Assembly: GCA_003167555.1 (NCBI GenBank)
Contig: PMSN01000004.1
Coordinates: 27,227 to 91,226, forward strand
DNA from: Spartobacteria bacterium
GTDB lineage: Bacteria; Verrucomicrobiota; Verrucomicrobiia; Chthoniobacterales; UBA10450
DNA length: 64,000 nt
Reading direction: 5' to 3'
A model generated the notes under the pieces. That model was given only the letters and a program-made list of their open reading frames with translations. It was not told the origin of the DNA and did not search any database. Positions 1 to 8,223 of this stretch are shown here, piece after piece (the stretch's first letter is position 1; each line of letters opens with the position of its first letter). A program made the translations under genes and the position numbers.

Positions 1-2
1 CA

Positions 3-110
3 AGTGTGAACGAAGTCAAGTTCGCCAGTTTCTCCTACCACGACACGCCCGATCCCGTCTTCGAGGAAACTCTACTTCCCGGAGCTGTAACGTTGCTGAG
101 GTTGAAATAG
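3..110 (+). CDS. C-terminal fragment of an unidentified protein (possibly a glycoside hydrolase)
   Basis: Only the last 35 codons lie in the window; the frame is open from the edge and stops at TAG 108-110. The visible tail ends LLPGAVTLLRLK. This resembles the last beta-strand (PxSVTxLRL) of C-terminal beta-sandwich domains in GH30/GH44/GH51-type glycoside hydrolases. The match is short and from memory, so the family is a guess. The gene converges on the next one, with 23 bp between the two stops. Confidence 0.45.
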   Translation, partial: SVNEVKFASFSYHDTPDPVFEETLLPGAVTLLRLK

Positions 111-133
111 GAGCTGGCGAATGGCACGCGAAC

Positions 134-1273
134 CTAAGGCCGGAACGTGATCGGGACGCTGAGGCTCCATTCCTGGCCGGGTGCGCATTTCCAGAGACGT
201 AGCGCACTCAACGCGGCGGTATCGAGAAGGCTGCTGCCGGTCGATTGGATCACGTCGACGCTCCTGGCGTCGCCGGCGGTGGAGAAGTTGATCCGGAAAC
301 GGCCTGATCCTTTTATCGGAGGATTCGATCGCCGTGCCGCCATGGGGTAGGCGGGTTGCGGGTTGAATACCAGTCTGGAAGGTAGCTTCGGCGAAGGTGT
401 AGGTGTCGGCTTCTTCGGCGAAGGAGAAGGAGTCGGGGAAACTGTGAGACCGCTGCTGCCTGGCCAGCGTGGAACGGTAGTGGCGGAGATCGAGTCGAGC
501 AGGGGAAGCAGCGCGGTTGCGGGCCTGACCACGATCGAAGCTTCGGCCCGGCCGGTGGTTGAAGTCACGATGCCTATTACTTCTCCTTTGTCGTCGAGAA
601 CAGGCGCGCCGATCGCCTCCTTGTCGAGAGTAAGGGGTAATTCAAACCATTCGCTATTCGCATCGAAGAGTTTCGCGGAAAGGGCGGCCTCGACCGGAGG
701 CCGAGTTTTACTTTTCAGCGGACTGCCGATAACGGCGGCCAGTGCGCCGGGCGCGGGCGTGGTGGTTTTGTTCAGGGACAAGAACGGAACGCGCTTTACC
801 TCGGCTTGAAGCACGGCCAGATCGAGCGGGCTCGAGACCGAGAGGAAGCCCGTGACATTGTAGATCTTTCCATCCGCCGTTTTGGCGACGGCGTTCTCGC
901 CGCCTGCGATAACACGCGCGCTCGTGATGAAGCGGCCGGTCTCGCTGACAAAAAAACCGTTCCCGGTCGTGATCAATTTTCCCGACGGATCGAACACGCT
1001 CAGGAGAATCACGGCGGGACCGGCGTCTTTGGCAAGCTTCGCCAGGTCGAGGTGCGGAACCGGGTTCAGGCTTGGGGCGGGCTGCGGCGTCGCGGACTTA
1101 TTCTCGACGGGTCCTTCCCCGGGTGGGGGAGGATTAGGCGAATCGAGGAGTGAAAACGGTTTGTCGGGCGACTGCGTGCGAGGGACCGGAGAATTTTGTT
1201 TCCGTTTGCAACCTCCGATGGCGAGGAGGCTGACACAAAGTGCGGCGCTGAGAATGCGACAGGGATTTTTCAT
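134..1273 (-). CDS. Lipoprotein with degenerate trypsin-like domain and C-terminal TonB-like domain
   Basis: The 379-aa product begins with a lipoprotein signal (LLAIGGCKRK), so it is probably anchored in an envelope membrane. Residues ~75-260 resemble the HtrA/trypsin (S1C) fold, but the triad is broken. The His motif reads TSARV instead of TSAHV, the Asp in SPLDLAVLQ is kept, and the GNSGGP serine loop reads EAIGAP. A Pro/Thr/Ser-rich linker (~275-300) leads to a C-terminal TonB-like domain with the YPMAARR and LDTAALSALRLWKC signatures. It is probably a non-proteolytic binding protein rather than an enzyme. The upstream ATG at 1273 fits the signal peptide. Confidence 0.8.
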   Translation of the reverse strand: MKNPCRILSAALCVSLLAIGGCKRKQNSPVPRTQSPDKPFSLLDSPNPPPPGEGPVENKSATPQPAPSLNPVPHLDLAKLAKDAGPAVILLSVFDPSGKLITTGNGFFVSETGRFITSARVIAGGENAVAKTADGKIYNVTGFLSVSSPLDLAVLQAEVKRVPFLSLNKTTTPAPGALAAVIGSPLKSKTRPPVEAALSAKLFDANSEWFELPLTLDKEAIGAPVLDDKGEVIGIVTSTTGRAEASIVVRPATALLPLLDSISATTVPRWPGSSGLTVSPTPSPSPKKPTPTPSPKLPSRLVFNPQPAYPMAARRSNPPIKGSGRFRINFSTAGDARSVDVIQSTGSSLLDTAALSALRLWKCAPGQEWSLSVPITFRP

Positions 1274-1428
1274 GTTTCTGACGCGACACGACGGTTATAT
1301 CGCCTCGCGTCGAACAAGCCATGCTATTCTTCGCAACGCGAGCGCGAAAAATGTGCCTGCAGCTGGCGAGGTCCCTGGAAGATTCGTGAGTTGTTGGCGC
1401 GATCGGTCGGTTTGGGCGTGAAGGAAAA

Positions 1429-2154
1429 TCAGGCCGCTCCGCGTAACTTGTCGTAAAGCCCAAAGGCGCGCTCCCGCAGGCGGTTGTCCGTTCCGGTCAA
1501 GTCGCCAAGTGCGAGATCATCGCCAAAGGCCGAGCCCGGAAAGACAAAGAAGAGCACGTCTTCTTCGATGCTCGAGTCGAAGATGCGCTGGCAGAACCCG
1601 GTCTCTGGGTCGCGATGATTCTTGCAAGGGTCGGGCGCCGCCGGGCGGAGCTGTTCGTGAAGGCAAATGGAGCCTTCTCCGATTTTCTTGAGAGGGCCGA
1701 TGTCGCCGCAGATGGCCGCGGTCTTTTGTCCTTTGTAGATCACCACCGCCACATCACCGATTTCGAGGTTCGGGTGGAAGGGCCCGTTTCCAGCTGCGTT
1801 CATCGGCAGCACCAGATAAGGCGCCACCTCGCTCGGCAAATCGCCCCCGCTCTGCGGCAGGTGGAACGACGTTTTATTCTGCCCACTATCGGGATCCATC
1901 TGCTTGCCGGTGCAGCGCCTGGCGTCATCGGGCGCGGCTGGGCCATCGGAATCAATGCCCATCTTCGAACTCCAAAAGACGGTGCCATCCTCAAAATGGA
2001 AGAGGCCTTTGCACATGTTTTTGTCGCGATTCTGCGGCGTGTCAAAGGCGTCGTAGCGTTGTTTGGCCGCGCTTTCCTCGTCACTGGTTTGGGCCTGGTC
2101 GAAGGGAACTCCCTGCAATTGGGCCAGGGAGGCAGCTGGTGGTGTGAATGCCAT
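1429..2154 (-). CDS. GH75 chitosanase-like protein
   Basis: The 241-aa product resembles family GH75 (fungal-type chitosanases, endo-hydrolysis of chitosan). Signatures are FWSSKMGIDSDG, the PYLVLP strand, and AAICGDIGPLKKIGEGSI, which carries the Asp and Glu positions that are catalytic in GH75. No signal peptide is visible at MAFTPPAASLAQLQ, which is odd for an enzyme acting on an extracellular polymer; an unrecognised export route or a cytoplasmic role is possible. The gene lies in its own unit, with ~155 bp to the lipoprotein downstream. Confidence 0.7.
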   Translation of the reverse strand: MAFTPPAASLAQLQGVPFDQAQTSDEESAAKQRYDAFDTPQNRDKNMCKGLFHFEDGTVFWSSKMGIDSDGPAAPDDARRCTGKQMDPDSGQNKTSFHLPQSGGDLPSEVAPYLVLPMNAAGNGPFHPNLEIGDVAVVIYKGQKTAAICGDIGPLKKIGEGSICLHEQLRPAAPDPCKNHRDPETGFCQRIFDSSIEEDVLFFVFPGSAFGDDLALGDLTGTDNRLRERAFGLYDKLRGAA

Positions 2155-2419
2155 GATAGTTAGTCCGGTTTAGTTTTGATCTTGGTTGGGGTGTTTCAGA
2201 AGTTTGGGTTCATGAAAGGGATGGCGGGAGTGTTGGAGTGGGGGATTAGGCAGACTCTGGCAGCCGGTGTGATGGATCGAGGGGAGTTGTGTAAGAAAAT
2301 AGTGGCAGGTGCTCAGAGCCACAGCAAGCATAAATTAGTGGTGGAGTGGCGACGCTCCGGTGATCGCAACGGTTTTTGGGAATTGCCGTGCCGATGGCGG
2401 GCAGGCTAACGTTCGAGAA

Positions 2420-3841
2420 ATGAGCCTTCCCGAAGAGAATGCCCCTCAACTCGAGCGCGCCCTGACCTTGCGCGACCTCGTGCTCTTCAATCTCGTCGCG
2501 GTGGTCGGCATCACCTGGGTGGCGACGGCGGCCAAGGCCGGACCGAGTGCTTTAACGTTGTGGCTCCTGGCGGCCCTCCTCTTTTTCATCCCGCAAGGTC
2601 TCGCCGTCATCCAACTCTCGTCGAGTTATCCCGATGAAGGCGGCATCTATGCCTGGACCAAGAAGGAGTTTGGCGAAGGACATGGCTTTCTTTGCGGCTG
2701 GTGCTACTGGATCAACAACGTCCTCTTCTATCCCACCTTGCTTCTTTCCGCCGCTGTCATGGCGACCTATGTGATTGGCCGTGGCGGGAGCGGTCTGGCC
2801 GATAACTGGAGCTATGTGCTTCCCTTCACCTTGATCGCGTTGACTGCGGCGGTATGGATCAACGTTGTCGGTGTAGGGACAGGCAAATGGCTCCAGAACA
2901 TCGGAGGTCTAAGTGTTTATCTTCCCGGAATTCTTCTCGTGCTGCTAGGTCTCCATGGCGCGCTAACCAGATCTCCGGCAAATGCTCTTAGTTACGGTCA
3001 GCTAAAGCCGGACCTAACGAACCTGCCCTTACTCAACTTATGGGCTACGATTGCCTTCGCCTTCGCGGGTCTTGAACTTTCTTCCACAATGGGCCATGAG
3101 ATCCAGAACCCGCGCCGCAATTTGCCACGCTCAATCTATATTGCCGCGCCGCTGGTCGCAGTCGTCTACCTTTGCGGGACGGGTTCCATGCTTTGGCTTG
3201 TCCCCAGGGATGAAATCAACATCGTCGCCGGCCCGCTGCAGGCGCTTGCAAATGGAATGCGCAATCTCGGCAGCGGCGGTTGGTGGGTTATTCCGCTGGC
3301 CGCGCTTCTCCTCGCTGTAGCGCGGGTGGGCGCGGTGGGCGCATGGCTGACCGGCTCGGCCCGGGTCGCGTTCGTGGTGGGACTCGACCGGTATTTCCCG
3401 CCCGCCTTCGCGCGGATCCATCCGCGGTGGCGCACGCCTTATTGGGCGATCCTTATCCAGGCGCCCATCGCCGTTTTCTTTCTGCTGTTATCGGTGCTGG
3501 GCAAAGGGACGTCGGTCGAGAAAGCCTTCCTGATTCTGCTCGATATGTCGCTCCTCATCTACTTCATTCCCTACCTCTACCTCTTCCTCTGCTTTATGGT
3601 TCATTGCTGGAGAGGGCGAGAGCTTCGCGACGCAAGCTTGCTCGTTCCGGGCGGACCGACGGGAGCGCTGGTCATCGGGCTGTGTGGCCTTTCCATCACG
3701 CTCTTTGCCATGATCGTCGCCCTGATTCCGCCGCCTGGCACTGCCGACATTTGGATTCACGAAGCCAAGGTCGCAGGCGGCTCGCTTCTCCTGGTCTTTC
3801 TCGGCTTGTTTATTTACTGGCGCGCGAAGAGAAACGCTTGA
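2420..3841 (+). CDS. APC-superfamily amino acid permease
   Basis: A 473-aa integral membrane protein with about 12 hydrophobic segments. The N-terminal part has the APC signature: LTLRDLVLFNLVAVVG in TM1, then SSYPDEGGIYAWTKKEFG, typical of amino-acid/polyamine permeases of the glutamate/GABA-antiporter-like branch. TM6 carries AFAFAGLELSS. I chose ATG 2420 because the 20 upstream in-frame codons are polar and unlike the family. The substrate cannot be read from sequence. The 2155-2419 gap before it holds no recognisable gene and presumably the promoters for this gene and the divergent GH75 gene. Confidence 0.88.
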   Translation: MSLPEENAPQLERALTLRDLVLFNLVAVVGITWVATAAKAGPSALTLWLLAALLFFIPQGLAVIQLSSSYPDEGGIYAWTKKEFGEGHGFLCGWCYWINNVLFYPTLLLSAAVMATYVIGRGGSGLADNWSYVLPFTLIALTAAVWINVVGVGTGKWLQNIGGLSVYLPGILLVLLGLHGALTRSPANALSYGQLKPDLTNLPLLNLWATIAFAFAGLELSSTMGHEIQNPRRNLPRSIYIAAPLVAVVYLCGTGSMLWLVPRDEINIVAGPLQALANGMRNLGSGGWWVIPLAALLLAVARVGAVGAWLTGSARVAFVVGLDRYFPPAFARIHPRWRTPYWAILIQAPIAVFFLLLSVLGKGTSVEKAFLILLDMSLLIYFIPYLYLFLCFMVHCWRGRELRDASLLVPGGPTGALVIGLCGLSITLFAMIVALIPPPGTADIWIHEAKVAGGSLLLVFLGLFIYWRAKRNA

Positions 3842-3860
3842 CCTCCGGTGTTACGCGATA

Positions 3861-4478
3861 ATGTATTGCGCTTCGATGGTTATTCTTCCTTCTCTTCGCC
3901 TTTCAGCCGCCGTTGCGGTCGCGTTTGTTTTTGTAAGTTGCGCCTCCTTCGCCCGCGCGAACATTTTCGTATCGGCCGGGGACGAAGCAGCCACCCATTC
4001 GACTTCTGATGAAGCATCGTCCGTCGCGGCCTTGCGAGATCGGATCGCGAAGCTCTCTCCCAGCGTGCGAAAGGACGAGGCCCAGCGATTAGCCCAGTGC
4101 GCCTACACCAACTCGCGACGGCTGGCGCGTGAATACCGCGTGGTCTGGCCGCCGGGCCTGCAGAATTTCCTTATCAAAACGGGGGCGAGAAAGCGGGGCT
4201 ACTGTTATCAATGGGCGGAAGACCTGCTCGTCCCTCTGGACGCCTTGAAACTCCAAACGCTGGAATTCCACTGGGGAGAATCCTTTGCCGGAACGGAGAG
4301 CGAGCATAATAACGTCGTGGTTACGGCCAAGGGCCAGCCGTTTCAACAAGGTCTTCTGCTCGATTGCTGGCGCTACGGCCGCCTCATCTGGATGTCCGTT
4401 GTGGCCGACCGCCACTACAAGTGGACCGAGAACAAGGCGGTCGCCGAGCGTGTCTTGAAGACGCACAGCAGTCGGTGA
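3861..4478 (+). CDS. Secreted protein with a possible Cys-His-Asp catalytic triad
   Basis: The 205-aa product has an N-terminal signal sequence (LSAAVAVAFVFVSCASFARA); the VSC could be a lipobox, but SPase I cleavage after ARA also fits. I do not recognise the family. The conserved-looking core holds RGYCYQWAEDL, then SEHNNVVVTAKG, then LLLDCWRYG. The order Cys-His-Asp is that of papain-like/NlpC-like hydrolases, so a cysteine hydrolase role is possible but unproven. A second ATG at 3879 would give a cleaner signal peptide. It starts 19 bp after the permease stop and may be co-transcribed with it. Confidence 0.65.
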   Translation: MYCASMVILPSLRLSAAVAVAFVFVSCASFARANIFVSAGDEAATHSTSDEASSVAALRDRIAKLSPSVRKDEAQRLAQCAYTNSRRLAREYRVVWPPGLQNFLIKTGARKRGYCYQWAEDLLVPLDALKLQTLEFHWGESFAGTESEHNNVVVTAKGQPFQQGLLLDCWRYGRLIWMSVVADRHYKWTENKAVAERVLKTHSSR

Positions 4479-4661
4479 CCCTGCGATCGCCGCGCGGCGG
4501 CGCGCTTCCGGTTGCCCGTTCTGATTAGGTCGTATTCTGGCCCTTTCGCGATTATTTCCTTGTTCATAGGCGGCCATGCGCCCCAACCTATGCTTTGCTC
4601 GTCGCATTGATAGTCAGTCGACCTCGGACATTTCGATAACAGGAACAAGGAAGGAACACGT

Positions 4662-4883
4662 ATGACTGAAGAGAGAAAGGCAGACGGCCAAGGGCGGCAA
4701 CCTGAGGGGAAAGGTGGAAGAAGTTTCCCCGAGACTGCTCAGCAGACCGCGGAAGAGGTCGCAGGGCGGTCGCGCACGATGAAGGTCACGTGCTGGAATT
4801 GTGGCAGCACTTCGCTGGCGTACGACGATTGGACCTGGGTCACGTGCTGGAAGTGCGGGGCTCTGTTCGGCGACAAATCCTAG
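4662..4883 (+). CDS. Small zinc-ribbon protein
   Basis: A 73-aa protein with a polar, probably disordered first half followed by a compact zinc ribbon: two CxxC knuckles, CWNCGS and CWKCGA, separated by 15 residues with aromatic positions between. The good Shine-Dalgarno (AGGAA close to ATG 4662) supports the start. The family is unknown; ribbons of this size often bind nucleic acid or act as small adaptors. It lies directly upstream of the DoxX-like gene and the two frames meet at the stop codon, which suggests translational coupling. Confidence 0.7.
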   Translation: MTEERKADGQGRQPEGKGGRSFPETAQQTAEEVAGRSRTMKVTCWNCGSTSLAYDDWTWVTCWKCGALFGDKS

Positions 4884-4906
4884 GAGTTAGCGCGACTTGT
4901 AACTCC

Positions 4907-5347
4907 TTGGAAGCTGAACACCATAACCTTACTCGCGCCTGGGCGTTGCTCTTTGCCCGGCTCGTCCTTGGATTGATCTTTTTCATGGCGGGCTTCTGGA
5001 AGGTCTTTCAATTGGGACCGCTCGAACACGCCCGAAAATATTTCCTGCCCTTCTCCGATACTTTTCTGCCTGTGTGGTCTCTCTGGTTTGTCGGTGTCAC
5101 TGTCCCTTTGATCGAACTCCTTGCCGGAGCGTTGTTGATCCTGGGTCTGCGCACCCGCGACGCTCTCATCGCCCTCGGCTTTGTCCTTGTCGTCGTGACC
5201 TTCGGCCACCTTCTGCACGAACCGCTTTACAACTTTAGCGGTCACGTCATCCCGCGTCTTGCCCTGCTGCTATTGGTCCTCTGGTGCCCGCGAGAATACG
5301 ATCGGTTTTCGCTGGATTACGTTCTAACTCTGCGCTCCAAGCGATAA
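4907..5347 (+). CDS. DoxX/MauE-like small membrane protein
   Basis: About 146 aa with four hydrophobic segments. The core reads ARLVLGLIFFMAGFWKVF, then LIELLAGALLILGLRTR, then a HLLHEPLYNF loop and a final LLLLVLWCPREYDRFSLD. This is the DoxX/DoxD/MauE-like four-helix membrane fold, whose members are linked to quinone or redox-related membrane systems. The start is uncertain. No ATG lies between the previous gene's stop and TM1; TTG 4907 gives a plausible N-terminus, and the frame is also open back to an ATG at 4790 inside the zinc-ribbon gene. Confidence 0.72.
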   Translation: MEAEHHNLTRAWALLFARLVLGLIFFMAGFWKVFQLGPLEHARKYFLPFSDTFLPVWSLWFVGVTVPLIELLAGALLILGLRTRDALIALGFVLVVVTFGHLLHEPLYNFSGHVIPRLALLLLVLWCPREYDRFSLDYVLTLRSKR

Positions 5348-5396
5348 TCTGATTCTTTCCAAGGAGCGGCTGTTTACAAACCGTTTCCCGAAGGCG

Positions 5397-6104
5397 CTAG
5401 TTTATTTCGTATTCAACATCAACCACGACACGAACGATCTTGCGTTCGGGCGTAGCGGCGTCGCGATTCTCCACCTGGAACCAACCTTGCGTGGCGTTGC
5501 GCAATTTCCCCAGGGTGGTTTGCGAGTCCCGGGAGAATTGTTCGGCAGCGATGCGGGCGTTCTTGGTCGCCTCCTGGATCATGCCTGGCTTGATTTCGTT
5601 GAGTTTGTTAAAGATGTAGTTCGGTTCAGCCTTACCAGATAGAAGAACGCCGCTTACCATAAGATTGGAAGCAGAGGCGAGGGCCGGCTTGATCGCGTCG
5701 ACTTTCGAGGTGCGTAACAAGACGGCTTGATCGGCTCGGTATCGTTCTGGTGGCGGCGGAGAATCCTTCTCGCGCTCGTCCATGCTGGTATCGTGGAGCG
5801 AGGGAGGTTGGACCGCCATGTCGATCTCAGCGAAGCCTGCTTCTTTGAGGAACGCCAGGACGGCTTTGGTGCTCTCTGCTAATTTCCTGTTGATCTCGCC
5901 GAGCTCATTGCCGGTGGCGGTGTAGCCTACCGTCCAGGTGGCGACGCTCGCCGGCACCTCCTTTTCTGAGAGTCCCTTTACCGAGATGATCCTGCGCCCG
6001 GCGCTTCTGCCGGAGATTCCTTCTCCGATAAAGTAACCGGCGGCGGTCAGGCCCAGGCCGATGAGGAAGGCCGCAAGGACGAGCGATATTCGAGAGGAAC
6101 TCAT
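5397..6104 (-). CDS. SIMPL-domain (DUF541) periplasmic protein
   Basis: The 235-aa product has an N-terminal signal anchor (LVLAAFLIGLGLTAAGYFIG) followed by a SIMPL/DUF541 domain: IISVKGLSEKEVPASVATW, a helical segment with KLAESTKAVLAFLKEAGF, and a C-terminal VRVVVDVEYEIN strand. E. coli YggE is the best-known relative; it forms ring oligomers in the periplasm and affects oxidative stress tolerance, but the molecular function is unsettled. It converges on the DoxX-like gene; 50 bp separate the stops. Confidence 0.85.
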   Translation of the reverse strand: MSSSRISLVLAAFLIGLGLTAAGYFIGEGISGRSAGRRIISVKGLSEKEVPASVATWTVGYTATGNELGEINRKLAESTKAVLAFLKEAGFAEIDMAVQPPSLHDTSMDEREKDSPPPPERYRADQAVLLRTSKVDAIKPALASASNLMVSGVLLSGKAEPNYIFNKLNEIKPGMIQEATKNARIAAEQFSRDSQTTLGKLRNATQGWFQVENRDAATPERKIVRVVVDVEYEIN

Positions 6105-6151
6105 GAACCAGGATAACTAACTAACGACGACCAGGCGGGATAGTCCGCGCG

Positions 6152-7162
6152 TTATCGCGGACCGCTGGTCTGAGTTGTTGGCTTCTTTATGACGCGCTTT
6201 CTAGGAGTAGGCGAAGGATTGGGTTGGTAGGTAGTTTGGGCGCGCGTGGTGGTAGTAGTTACTGGCGCCTTGGTGGTGGTTTGATTAGGTCCCCGACGCG
6301 TTAAGATTTGTGGCGGAGTAGGAGTAGGAGCCGGGTTGTTTTGATTCGTCGTCGGCCCTACCACGGGGCGCGTCCCGGGAGGATTCCGGTTCGGGCGCGG
6401 TGGTGGCTGTGGCGGGTTGCGGTTTGGCGGCTGGCGGCGCGGTGGCCCTCCGAATATGCTGATGATGGGCAGGATGGGGAAATTCGGCCCGGTGGACGCA
6501 GTGGGATTTTGCTGCTGGGCCGCCGCGGTAATGAGGTCGCGGCTCGGCAACGGGCCGAAGTCGGTGATGAGCGGGTGCGTCTTCATCACCTCGTTCAGAT
6601 CGATGTTCACCGGCATCGGCAAAGTGGTGGCGCCCGCCGGAACGTCGAGCATCTGCCCCGCCTTCACGTAGCGCGATTCGCGCGAATGTTTCACCAACGA
6701 AAGGCTCGCGCCGCCTTCGAGCGTAATCAGTTTGCTTTTACCCGCGCGCGTCGTTTCAAGGATGACCGTCGTGCCGGTCACCGCCACGGTGACGGCGCTT
6801 GTTCTGATGGAGCCGCCGCCGGAATCCTTCGGCACGCGCAGGAGAATCGAGCCGCTCTCGATCTTGTCGTTGCGCCCGGCTTTGTTGAAACTGAAAATCG
6901 TATTGGCGCCGAGGCGCGTGATGGTGAGATCGGAGAAGGTCAACTCCGAGCGCGAATCGCCTCCCGTGCGCACGCCGGTGTCCTCGGCGACTCTGTCGTT
7001 GACGACGGCGGCGCGGACGGCCGCGTCGGATGGGAGGAGCTTGACGTCGTGGATGATTTGCGTGACGCGCGCTTCCTTGTTCGACGAACTGGCGGCAACG
7101 GCGAGCCCCGCGCAGAGCAAAGCGGCGGCGCCGCGCGTGAGAATTTTGTGTGCGGCATTCAT
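6152..7162 (-). CDS. Secreted FecR-domain protein with Pro/Asn/Thr-rich tail
   Basis: The 336-aa product has a signal peptide (GAAALLCAGLAVAASSS) and a FecR/iron-sensor-like beta-roll at ~25-190: VRTGGDSRSELTFSDLTITR, GANTIFSF, SGSILLRVPKDSGGGSIRTS and TVAVTGTTVILE. In this context FecR domains occur in secreted proteins rather than anti-sigma factors; there is no cytoplasmic part. Residues ~235-336 are low-complexity Pro, Asn, Thr and Arg and probably disordered or wall-associated. I chose ATG 7162, preceded by GGAG, over upstream starts that would hide the signal peptide. Confidence 0.8.
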   Translation of the reverse strand: MNAAHKILTRGAAALLCAGLAVAASSSNKEARVTQIIHDVKLLPSDAAVRAAVVNDRVAEDTGVRTGGDSRSELTFSDLTITRLGANTIFSFNKAGRNDKIESGSILLRVPKDSGGGSIRTSAVTVAVTGTTVILETTRAGKSKLITLEGGASLSLVKHSRESRYVKAGQMLDVPAGATTLPMPVNIDLNEVMKTHPLITDFGPLPSRDLITAAAQQQNPTASTGPNFPILPIISIFGGPPRRQPPNRNPPQPPPRPNRNPPGTRPVVGPTTNQNNPAPTPTPPQILTRRGPNQTTTKAPVTTTTTRAQTTYQPNPSPTPRKRVIKKPTTQTSGPR

Positions 7163-7272
7163 TTTGGAAACTCCGTTTGGCGGAAGCAGCCAGAGTGATA
7201 AACACGAAATGAAATGTCTAGCCGAAAACGCGGGGCAACGATTGGGACCAACGACGACGCTGCCGATAATAA

Positions 7273-8082
7273 TCACGCCCCGATTGCCCGCAGATACCGC
7301 TCGGCCGAACGAATGAGCGCGGCCTTGGCGTCGGACAAGACATTGCGCTGCCACCACGCGCCGTAAACCTGTTCGAAGGCGAGCGGCTCAATGCTCGCGA
7401 TGATTTTCGCGACGGCGCCGGCCGAGAGCGGAATCAGATTCGGATAGCTGCGCATGAAGCTGACGTAACGACGGTCGAAGACGACCTGGATAATGTCGCC
7501 GGTCAACAACGCACCGCGTCCGCCTCCTCCGCCCGGAAAATGCAAAGCCATTCCGCCGTCGAAATGGCCGCCGCACTGCACGAGCGTCATTCCATCCCAG
7601 AGGGAATGCGTCTCGCCTTCCCAAAATCGAATGCTGGAATCGTCGCGCATGACCCACTCGCGATCGGCCGCATGCAAATAAATGGGCGCGTCATGAAAGG
7701 CGTGGCTCCACTCGACCATCGCCGAGTAGTAGTGCGGATGGGAAATAGCGATCGCGCGAATGCCACCGAGCGCATGGACGCGTTGAATGGTTTGCTCGTC
7801 GAGCAGCGTCACGCAATCCCATAAAATATTTCCGTTCGGCGATTGCGCGAGAAGCGCGCGCTGACCGATCGCGAACGAAGGTTCGGTCCCGATGCCCCAA
7901 AGGTTCGCTCCTTCAGCCTCGATCCGATTCGAGTGACCGACTCTCAACTGCGCAAGCGTGGTCCATTGCTGCCCGTCCCAGTTCACGTACTGCCGCTCAT
8001 CTTCGCAAACCGGGCAACTGGCCGGTGGCTGCTCGGTTTCGCCGAACTGCGTGCCGCACGTGACGCAAATGTAGTTACTCAT
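7273..8082 (-). CDS. Metallo-beta-lactamase-fold hydrolase with N-terminal zinc ribbon
   Basis: The 269-aa product opens with a rubredoxin-like ribbon ([20 protein letters not shown]) and continues as an MBL-fold domain. [11 protein letters not shown] is the typical first strand. [14 protein letters not shown] stands where HxHxDH is expected, so some zinc ligands of the canonical site are altered. The later elements [15 protein letters not shown] and [10 protein letters not shown] keep a His and an Asp ligand. ATG 8082 follows GGAAG and starts at the ribbon; an upstream ATG would lie in a palindromic repeat. Substrate unknown. Confidence 0.8.
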   Translation of the reverse strand: MSNYICVTCGTQFGETEQPPASCPVCEDERQYVNWDGQQWTTLAQLRVGHSNRIEAEGANLWGIGTEPSFAIGQRALLAQSPNGNILWDCVTLLDEQTIQRVHALGGIRAIAISHPHYYSAMVEWSHAFHDAPIYLHAADREWVMRDDSSIRFWEGETHSLWDGMTLVQCGGHFDGGMALHFPGGGGGRGALLTGDIIQVVFDRRYVSFMRSYPNLIPLSAGAVAKIIASIEPLAFEQVYGAWWQRNVLSDAKAALIRSAERYLRAIGA

Positions 8083-8092
8083 ATTCTTCCGT

Positions 8093-8172
8093 CTGTAGCC
8101 GCCGCCCTGCGGGCGGGCGGCGTGGTTCGCAGCTGCCCCCATCCCACGCTTCGCACAGCGAAGCGGCTACAG
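8093..8172. repeat. Intergenic palindromic repeat (CTGTAGCCGC ... GCGGCTACAG)
   Basis: An imperfect inverted repeat between the divergent MBL-fold gene and asnS. It begins CTGTAGCCGC and ends GCGGCTACAG, with an internal GCCCTGCGGGC stem. The same outer ends occur at 11283-11313 and 36641-36715, so it belongs to a dispersed REP-like family in this genome. Confidence 0.7.
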
Positions 8173-8223
8173 AAGAGAACAGAAGAACTTGTCGAATTGC
8201 AATTGACCAGCAAACTTCCCCCA

